This document shows, in pieces, positions 5,942-10,636 of a DNA stretch of 10,636 nt. How positions within the stretch are numbered: the stretch's first letter is position 1; each line of letters starts with the position of its first letter. The notes beneath the pieces were generated by a model. The model was not told the origin of the DNA and did not search any database. It saw only the letters and a list, made by a program, of their open reading frames with translations. This DNA is from an uncultured Lysobacteraceae bacterium (GTDB lineage Bacteria > Pseudomonadota > Gammaproteobacteria > Xanthomonadales > Rhodanobacteraceae), in contig CAMLSI010000154.1 in assembly GCA_946482585.1 (NCBI GenBank), positions 1 through 10,636 of the forward strand. Direction: 5' to 3'. The position numbers and the translations under genes were made by a program.

Positions 5942-8931
5942 GACTCGGCTTCGACCTGTTTTGGCGGATTCGGCGCGAAATAGCCGACGACCATGAGCAG
6001 GCTGCCGACCGCCAGCACGCCGAGGATCGCGTGCAGGTCTTTCAGGTGCGTGCGGTCGATCAGGATCAGCTTCACGATCACGAGGCCGACGAGACAGGCG
6101 CCGCCGATCCAGATCGGACGCGAGCGGCGACGCGCGCCGGTGAGCATCGCGGCCAGACCGGCGAGGCACCAGACCACCGAGAGGCAGGCCTGCGCGAGCG
6201 CCGAGCGCATCATCGCGTCGCTGTTCCAGTCCACGCCGCCGAGGAAGTGCACGCCGCGCAGGGTCATGCTCGTCATGAGCGCGAAGCCCACGATCGCGAG
6301 CAATTGCGCGCGGAAGGACTGGTCGAGCAGCGCGTTTCCTTCGGCGCCGGCCTGGCGGAACCAGTACAGCAGCGCGAGCACGAAACCGATCTGCGCGAGC
6401 TCGAGCGGATTGGCGATCGGGAGGTAGGCCAGCGGCGCGGGATCGCCGGCGGACACCAGGCCGATGACCCAGAACGCGCCGAGCACTATCGACAGGATGC
6501 CGAGCAGCGCCGGGCGCGCGGTCTCCGCCTGGTCGGTGAGCGGCATGCGCAGCGCGCGCCAGCGGCCGATGGTGCCGGCGAACGCGACCGCGAACGGTAC
6601 GAGGCCGAGCAGCACCTGCCAGATCGGGCCGAGCAGCCAGACGTCGCGGGCGAGGTCGACGAGCTGCGTCGCCAGCACACCGGTCCAGGTGAATACGTGG
6701 ACGGCATAGGCGCCGCCGAGTCCCGGCATGCCGGTTGCGTCGAGGTTGCGCTGCGCGCGCAGACTGGCGATGAACCAGCCCAGCCAGGCGGCAAGGCCGA
6801 AGCCGTACAGCGGGCCGTGGCCGTTCGCGGCCGTCGTGCCGACGATGAACACCGGCGCGGCAAAAATCGCGAGCAACGCCGGCCAGCGCAGCTCGCTCCA
6901 GTCGAGGCGGCGAGCGACTTCGCTCGCGAGCAGTGCCGTCACGGCGGCGAAACCGAGCAGCCAGTTGGCGGCGGTATCCGGCGGCGCGAAGCGGTCGATT
7001 TCGTTGAGGCCGAGCGCGAGCCACCAGCCCAGTGCCCAGATCAGCATGAGTTGCGCCATGCCGCTGGTTTCGCCAGTGCGGCGCAGCAGCCCGCTGGTGA
7101 CGAAGCCGGCCGCGCTCAGCAACAGGATCGCGAGGAAATCGCCGTTGAGGAGCGCGAGCTGTCCGGTGAGGTCGCCGCGGTCGACGAGCACGCTCAGCAG
7201 CGACACGCCCGCGGCGAGCTGCAGCAGGTAGCCGATCACGCGCGGCAACTGGCGCTGCTGTCGCAGGCCGAGCCAGACCAGCGCCGCACCTTCGACGGCC
7301 CAGGCGCAGGCAGTCGAGCGGGCGGACAAGGCGAGCGGCACGGCGAGCGTCGCGAAACCGAACGCGAGCAGTGCGTGCGACTGGCCGAGCAGACTCATGG
7401 CGAGACGACGGAACGCGAACCAGGCCACGCCGACGTGAGCGAGCGCCAGCACCAGCGCGGACAGCGCGAGCAACTTGGTATCGCCGTCGAGCAGCGCCGC
7501 CTGCAGCGGGAACGCGAGCAGCGGCGTGCCGAACACCAGGCTGCCGTCGACGAAGCCGCGGCGTTCGTCCGGCTGGCGCAGCGCATAGAGCAGCGGGATC
7601 ACGAGGTAGAACGCGTAGAACAGGATCAGGAACGGCTCGGTCGTCGCGAACAGCTCCGGCCGGTATTTGAGGAAGCCCCAGACCGTTCCGATGCCGAAGG
7701 TGAAGACGAAGCCGATCAGGTTCAGTGCGCGCCACGGCTTGACCCAGGCGATGCCGAAGATAGCCGCGTTGAGCACGGCGTAATAGGTGAACAGGGCGAC
7801 ATGGTTGCCGCTGTCGCTCGCGGTCAGCACCGGGGCGAGGAAACCGCCGACGATGGCGAGCAGGGCCAGTGCGAGCGCGTCCTGCGCGACTGCCATGATG
7901 CCGGCGGCGCCGACGATGACGACGAGCAGCAGGAACGCAAGCCCCGGCGGCAACAGACCGTAGAGCTTGTAGCTGCCGAACACGACGAGCAGCAGGATGC
8001 CGATCGCGCCGCCCTGCAGCGACAGCGCGAACGCACGGTGACTTTCGCGCTTGCGCCAGCCGAACACGAGACCGCCGAGCGCCGCCGCGGCGATGCCGGC
8101 CATGCGCACTTCGATCGGTACGTAGAACCAGCCCTGGTCGGCGGCGTACTTCATCAGCGCGCCGACACCGAGGAACAGGATCAATACGCCGATCTTGACC
8201 GGGATGTTGCCCTCGGTGAACCAGCGCTTGATCGCCGAGAACGCGCGCTCGAGCGGATCGGGCTCATCGGAACGTGCGGCGCGCGGCGGGATCGTCGTCC
8301 CGCCGTTGGCCGGGCGCTGCACGCGCGGTCGCGGTGCTGGGCGCGCGGCGGCCGGCGACGGTGCGTCGCCGATGGTGAACACCGCGCGCTGGGGCTGCGC
8401 AGGAGGAGGGGGAGGCGTGGCCATGCTGCTGAAATCCAGATCGAAGTCCAACGGCGGCGTGAAGTCCGCTGTCGTGGGTGCCGTCGGAGGGATGGGTTCG
8501 TGTTTCTGCGGTGGCGCGGAGCGCGCGGCGACCGGTGCCGGTTCGGCAGCCCGGGGCTCTGCGACGCCGGCAGGTTTCTGCGGGGTGTATTCGAACGGCG
8601 GCAGGTCGTCGGGCGGCGATTCCGTGACCGGGCGCATCGGCGTGCGCTGCGCCGGCGAAGGCGTCGCTTCGGCCGGAGCCGGGGGGATCGGCGGCGGTGC
8701 ACGCCGCGATGCGGGCTCGTCGTCGACGAGATCGCGCGCGGCGCGCATCAAATCCTGCTTCGCCATTGCCTCCTCGAGCGCGCTCATGCGGCTCTGCAGA
8801 GCGCTGAGGCGTCCGAAAAGCACGCCGGTCAATGTGCCGAACACGACGCCGATGCCGATGCCGTGATCGAACAGGCTGGCGCCGAGCAGGGCGCCGACGA
8901 ACAGGCCGATCAGACCCAGGAGCCAGGGCAT
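5938..8931 (-). CDS. DUF2339-family large polytopic membrane protein
   Basis: A 997-residue protein with two N-terminal hydrophobic segments (about 1-42), a short predicted coiled coil (LSALQSRMSALEEAMAKQ, about 42-59), a roughly 150-residue Pro/Ala-rich low-complexity linker (about 70-220), and then about 26 further hydrophobic helices from residue 245 to the end, counted by eye. The helix blocks AWAVEGAALVWLGLR and VKLILIDRTHLKDLHAILG with a closing GYFAP are hallmarks of the DUF2339 family (PF10101), whose function is unknown. I chose ATG 8929-8931, not the upstream GTG at 8962-8964: AAGGGG (8940-8945) sits 8 bases before it, and the GTG abuts the -10 element. The gene is first in a two-gene operon with DUF3999. 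The basic KRWFTEGN before the main helix bundle suggests a cytoplasmic linker, but that is uncertain. Confidence 0.88.
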   Translation of the reverse strand: MPWLLGLIGLFVGALLGASLFDHGIGIGVVFGTLTGVLFGRLSALQSRMSALEEAMAKQDLMRAARDLVDDEPASRRAPPPIPPAPAEATPSPAQRTPMRPVTESPPDDLPPFEYTPQKPAGVAEPRAAEPAPVAARSAPPQKHEPIPPTAPTTADFTPPLDFDLDFSSMATPPPPPAQPQRAVFTIGDAPSPAAARPAPRPRVQRPANGGTTIPPRAARSDEPDPLERAFSAIKRWFTEGNIPVKIGVLILFLGVGALMKYAADQGWFYVPIEVRMAGIAAAALGGLVFGWRKRESHRAFALSLQGGAIGILLLVVFGSYKLYGLLPPGLAFLLLVVIVGAAGIMAVAQDALALALLAIVGGFLAPVLTASDSGNHVALFTYYAVLNAAIFGIAWVKPWRALNLIGFVFTFGIGTVWGFLKYRPELFATTEPFLILFYAFYLVIPLLYALRQPDERRGFVDGSLVFGTPLLAFPLQAALLDGDTKLLALSALVLALAHVGVAWFAFRRLAMSLLGQSHALLAFGFATLAVPLALSARSTACAWAVEGAALVWLGLRQQRQLPRVIGYLLQLAAGVSLLSVLVDRGDLTGQLALLNGDFLAILLLSAAGFVTSGLLRRTGETSGMAQLMLIWALGWWLALGLNEIDRFAPPDTAANWLLGFAAVTALLASEVARRLDWSELRWPALLAIFAAPVFIVGTTAANGHGPLYGFGLAAWLGWFIASLRAQRNLDATGMPGLGGAYAVHVFTWTGVLATQLVDLARDVWLLGPIWQVLLGLVPFAVAFAGTIGRWRALRMPLTDQAETARPALLGILSIVLGAFWVIGLVSAGDPAPLAYLPIANPLELAQIGFVLALLYWFRQAGAEGNALLDQSFRAQLLAIVGFALMTSMTLRGVHFLGGVDWNSDAMMRSALAQACLSVVWCLAGLAAMLTGARRRSRPIWIGGACLVGLVIVKLILIDRTHLKDLHAILGVLAVGSLLMVVGYFAPNPPKQVEAES

Positions 8932-8939
8932 GCCGTTTT

Positions 8940-8945
8940 CCCCTT
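8940..8945 (-). promoter_or_regulatory. Shine-Dalgarno site that decides the DUF2339 start
   Basis: AAGGGG on the minus strand, 8 bases before the ATG at 8931. It supports this ATG over the in-frame GTG at 8964. Confidence 0.65.
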
Positions 8946-8964
8946 CCGTGAATGCGACGTTCAC

Positions 8965-8970
8965 ACTGTA
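8965..8970 (-). promoter_or_regulatory. Putative -10 element of the DUF2339-DUF3999 operon
   Basis: GC-TACAGT on the minus strand, 33 bases upstream of the DUF2339 ATG, leaving a leader of about 25 bases that contains the ribosome site. No clear -35 is visible. Confidence 0.5.
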
Positions 8971-9001
8971 GCGACCGGAAGCCGCGGCGTCGCGTCGTCA
9001 T

Positions 9002-9029
9002 GCGCCGGTATCGCGGGCCGATACCGCGC
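9002..9029 (-). terminator. Hairpin downstream of lpxL, possible terminator
   Basis: CGGTATCG (9006-9013) pairs with CGATACCG (9019-9026) around a 5-base loop, and GCG/CGC extends the stem past a one-base bulge at 9005. It lies just after the lpxL stop (9033) and before the DUF2339 promoter. No T-run follows on the minus strand, so strength is doubtful. Confidence 0.35.
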
Positions 9030-9032
9030 GGA

Positions 9033-9950
9033 TCAGTAGACGGGAGCGGCGCCCGGCGGGCGGGTCTTGAAGCGCTTGTGCAGCCAGAGGTATTGCGCCG
9101 GCGCTTCGCGCACCATTGCCTCGATCGCCCTGTTCACGCGCTCCGTGTCGGCGGCGATGTCGTCGCTCGGAAACGCGTCCAGCGGTGCCTCGAGACGCAG
9201 GCTGTAGCTGCCGTCGTTCTCGCGCCGGTGGAAGAACGGCAGGACGAGCGCGCCCGACAGCCGTGCGAGGTGGTGCGTCGCCGTGATCGTCGACGCCGGC
9301 ACGCCGAAGAACGGCACGAACACGGCGTCTTTGCCGCGCATGTCCTGATCGGGCGCGTACCAGACCGTGCCGCCGCGCCTGAGGTACTTCACCGTCGCGC
9401 GGAGTTCGTCCTTGGTGAACATCGCGTCGGCATAGCGCAGCCGCGCGGCGAGCACGGCCTGCTCGAACACCGGATCGTCCATGACGCGATACATGCCGCT
9501 GATGCGGATACGCTGCGACACCAGGCGTGCGCACAATTCCAGATGGGAAAAATGCCCGCCGACGAGAAGCACTCCGCGGCCCTGTGCGCGGGCAGCCTCG
9601 AGATGTTCGAGTCCGTCGACGCGGCATGGGATCCCGGCGATCTTCTCGTCGCTGCCGAACCAGGCCAGCGCAAACTCGACGAGCATGCGTCCGCTGTCAC
9701 GCAGGTTGTCGGCCAGCAGCCGCGCCCGCGTGCGTTCGTCGAGTTCGGGAAAGCAGATCGCGAGATTGCGCGCGGCGACGCGCTTGCGCATCACCAGCAG
9801 GCCGCGCGCGAGCCAGCCGAGCAGCGTGGAAAGGCGGCGCAGCCACGGCAGCGGCAGGCGTGCGACGCCGCGCACGAGAGCCAGACCCAGGCGCGACGGC
9901 CAATAGCGCGGTGACGAAAGCGTGCGGGACGCAGGAACGGAATCGGACAT
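9033..9950 (-). CDS. lpxL: Lipid A lauroyl/myristoyl acyltransferase (LpxL/HtrB family)
   Basis: A 305-residue enzyme that transfers an acyl chain from acyl-ACP to Kdo-lipid A at the inner face of the cytoplasmic membrane. The H-X4-E catalytic motif is in GGHFSHLELCAR (His133, Glu138). Other family blocks are VAARNLAICFPEL (58-70), PDQDMRGKDAVFVPFFGVPAST (about 200-221, including the PFFG element) and the C-terminal QYLWLHKRFKTRPPG (286-300). A hydrophobic, arginine-dotted N-terminal segment (about 20-55) is the membrane anchor. ATG 9948-9950 was chosen: the upstream GTG at 9989 is beyond the -10 element. A GGCTACACT -10 ends only 7 bases before this ATG and no ribosome site is visible. LpxL versus LpxM specificity cannot be decided from the sequence. 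It is divergent from the VOC gene and waaA. Confidence 0.88.
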   Translation of the reverse strand: MSDSVPASRTLSSPRYWPSRLGLALVRGVARLPLPWLRRLSTLLGWLARGLLVMRKRVAARNLAICFPELDERTRARLLADNLRDSGRMLVEFALAWFGSDEKIAGIPCRVDGLEHLEAARAQGRGVLLVGGHFSHLELCARLVSQRIRISGMYRVMDDPVFEQAVLAARLRYADAMFTKDELRATVKYLRRGGTVWYAPDQDMRGKDAVFVPFFGVPASTITATHHLARLSGALVLPFFHRRENDGSYSLRLEAPLDAFPSDDIAADTERVNRAIEAMVREAPAQYLWLHKRFKTRPPGAAPVY

Positions 9951-9957
9951 TACGCGC

Positions 9958-9963
9958 AGTGTA
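9958..9963 (-). promoter_or_regulatory. Putative -10 element of lpxL, leaderless arrangement
   Basis: GC-TACACT on the minus strand with 7 bases between it and the ATG at 9950. A usual start point would coincide with the start codon. Confidence 0.5.
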
Positions 9964-10010
9964 GCCGTAACCGCCGCCGCGCTTTTCACGCTGCCGCGGG
10001 GTACCGCTGC

Positions 10011-10016
10011 TAAGCT
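10011..10016 (+). promoter_or_regulatory. Putative -10 element of the VOC gene
   Basis: GC-TAAGCT, 26 bases before the ATG at 10043. It is weaker than the others (G at the fourth position) and is listed mainly because of the shared GCTAnnnT form and its position. Confidence 0.35.
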
Positions 10017-10030
10017 GCGGACCTGATGCC

Positions 10031-10034
10031 GGAG
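10031..10034 (+). promoter_or_regulatory. Shine-Dalgarno site of the VOC gene
   Basis: GGAG with 8 bases before ATG 10043. It favours 10043 over the out-of-frame ATG at 10026. Confidence 0.55.
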
Positions 10035-10042
10035 CCGCCGCC

Positions 10043-10468
10043 ATGCCCGAAGCCGCTTCCCGCCCCAGTGCCGTCATTCCGTCCATGCGCTATCGCGACG
10101 CACCCGCGATGATCGAATGGCTCTGCCACGTGCTCGGATTCGAGCGGCATGCGGTTTATGAGGACGACGCCGGCGGCATAGCGCACGCGCAGCTGCGCTT
10201 CGGCGACGGCATGATCATGCTGGGTTCGGTGCGTGACGATGCCTGGGGACAGCATCTTGCGACACCGGCCGACGTCGGCGATCGCGTGACGCAGAGCTGC
10301 TACTGCATCGTCGCCGATACCGACGGCCACTACGCGCGCGCCAAGGCGGCCGGTGCGGAGATTGTCGACGAGTTGCACAGCCCCGCCCACGGCGGGCGCA
10401 GCTACGGCTGCCGCGATCCCGAAGGAAATCTCTGGTGGTTTGGCAGCTACGATCCCTGGGGCCGCTGA
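10043..10468 (+). CDS. VOC/glyoxalase-fold protein, PhnB-like
   Basis: A 141-residue single-domain vicinal oxygen chelate protein built from two beta-alpha-beta-beta-beta halves. The first half has IPSMRYRDAPAMIEWLCHVLGFE (12-34), HAQLRFGDGMIMLG (48-61) and a variable loop. The second has SCYCIVADTDGHYARAKAAGAEIV (85-108) and the typical end GGRSYGCRDPEGNLWWFGSY (117-136). The pattern 'GFE ... L.FGDG.IML ... GGR.YG..DPEGN.W.F' is that of PhnB/YerK-like VOC proteins, many of which have unknown substrates and lack a full metal site. No complete metal-ligand set can be assigned here, so dioxygenase, glyoxalase or resistance roles cannot be separated. It lies between lpxL and waaA but has no evident part in LPS synthesis. 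Confidence 0.85.
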   Translation: MPEAASRPSAVIPSMRYRDAPAMIEWLCHVLGFERHAVYEDDAGGIAHAQLRFGDGMIMLGSVRDDAWGQHLATPADVGDRVTQSCYCIVADTDGHYARAKAAGAEIVDELHSPAHGGRSYGCRDPEGNLWWFGSYDPWGR

Positions 10469-10511
10469 ACGACAGCGGCCGGTCGACGGCGCCGGCCCGA
10501 ATCGCCGCGGC

Positions 10512-10517
10512 TATACT
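10512..10517 (+). promoter_or_regulatory. Putative -10 element of waaA
   Basis: GGC-TATACT, the best -10 match in the window, 27 bases before the GTG at 10545. No -35 hexamer is obvious at the usual spacing. Confidence 0.6.
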
Positions 10518-10544
10518 GCGCCGCCGCCCTGCCAGCCCAGGTAC

Positions 10545-10636
10545 GTGTTCCCGCGCTCCCTCTACACGTTCGTGATGTATTTGCTGACGCCCGTGATCCT
10601 GTTCCGGCTCGCGCGGCGCGGGCTGCACTATCGCAG
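10545..10636 (+). CDS. waaA: Kdo transferase WaaA (KdtA), N-terminal fragment (cut by window edge)
   Basis: Only the first 30 codons are present, starting at GTG 10545 with AGG (10539-10541) just upstream. The translation begins with FPRSLYTFVMYLLTP after the initiator and continues VILFRLARRGLHYR. An N-terminal helix 'LY....YLL.P..L.RL..RG....YR' is the standard opening of 3-deoxy-D-manno-octulosonate (Kdo) transferase, which adds Kdo residues to lipid IVA at the inner membrane. Genes for lipid A acylation and core assembly in the same window support the call. The catalytic GT30 domains are beyond the edge, so completeness cannot be judged. The start codon is a fair guess; an in-frame ATG lies ten codons further in, but it would delete part of the anchor helix. 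Confidence 0.72.
   Translation, partial: MFPRSLYTFVMYLLTPVILFRLARRGLHYR

Noticed and set aside
4562..7735. A 1057-codon minus-strand frame that would extend DUF3999 far upstream
   Set aside because: The extension is arginine-rich and runs out of frame through DUF2339. The signal peptide and ATGA overlap at 5938-5941 mark the true start.
6031..9039. A 1002-codon open frame on the plus strand opposite DUF2339
   Set aside because: Its translation is Arg/Glu/Gln/His-rich and lacks domain structure. The opposite strand encodes a clear DUF2339 protein with helices and family motifs. It is a GC-bias shadow.
10477..10497. GGCCGG / CCGGCC inverted repeat between the VOC gene and waaA
   Set aside because: It is only a 6-bp stem with a 9-base loop and no T-run. 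Such GC-rich pairs are common at this base composition.
1..10636. Search for tRNA or rRNA genes, insertion sequences, CRISPR repeats and phage genes
   Set aside because: By eye I saw no cloverleaf, direct-repeat array, transposase motif or phage-like protein. The window looks like ordinary chromosomal backbone.

Overview
The window is GC-rich DNA, with mostly G or C at third codon positions, tightly packed genes, and no mobile elements, CRISPR arrays or RNA genes that I can see. Its gene content points to a Gram-negative proteobacterium that makes lipopolysaccharide (LPS). Protein style and promoter style fit a gammaproteobacterium of the Lysobacterales (Xanthomonadales) best, but that placement is an inference from memory. 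No stretch longer than about 200 bases lacks a gene.

Layout. The left edge (1-217, +) is the C-terminal end of a probable tyrosinase-family protein. A perfect 15-bp hairpin (225-257) separates it from a convergent gene for a small Yip1-family membrane protein (272-853, -). Then comes a forward run of four genes: a 69-residue CHCC zinc-finger protein (1053-1262), a GT4 glycosyltransferase (1267-2418), an O-antigen ligase/polymerase-family membrane protein (2471-3733) and a WaaE/KdtX-like GT2 glycosyltransferase (3726-4493). These look like an LPS core-assembly operon. Convergent to it is a two-gene minus-strand operon: a roughly 28-pass DUF2339 membrane protein (5938-8931) whose stop overlaps the start of a DUF3999 envelope protein (4562-5941) by 4 bases. 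Upstream on the same strand is a lipid A lauroyl/myristoyl acyltransferase of the LpxL/HtrB family (9033-9950). Divergent from it are a VOC/glyoxalase-fold protein (10043-10468) and the start of Kdo transferase WaaA (10545 to the window edge).

How the genes fit together. WaaA adds Kdo to the lipid A precursor, LpxL adds a secondary acyl chain, the two glycosyltransferases extend the core at the cytoplasmic face, and the ligase-family protein attaches or polymerises glycan on the periplasmic side. The DUF2339-DUF3999 pair lies between these two LPS blocks and has no assigned function. It is the best candidate here for an undescribed envelope system; DUF3999 contains a stretch that reads like a galactose-binding (discoidin/CBM32) fold.

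Regulation. Seven probable promoters share a GCTAnnnT -10 element without a recognisable -35. Two of them lie so close to the start codon that leaderless or nearly leaderless mRNAs are likely (lpxL and the ligase gene).
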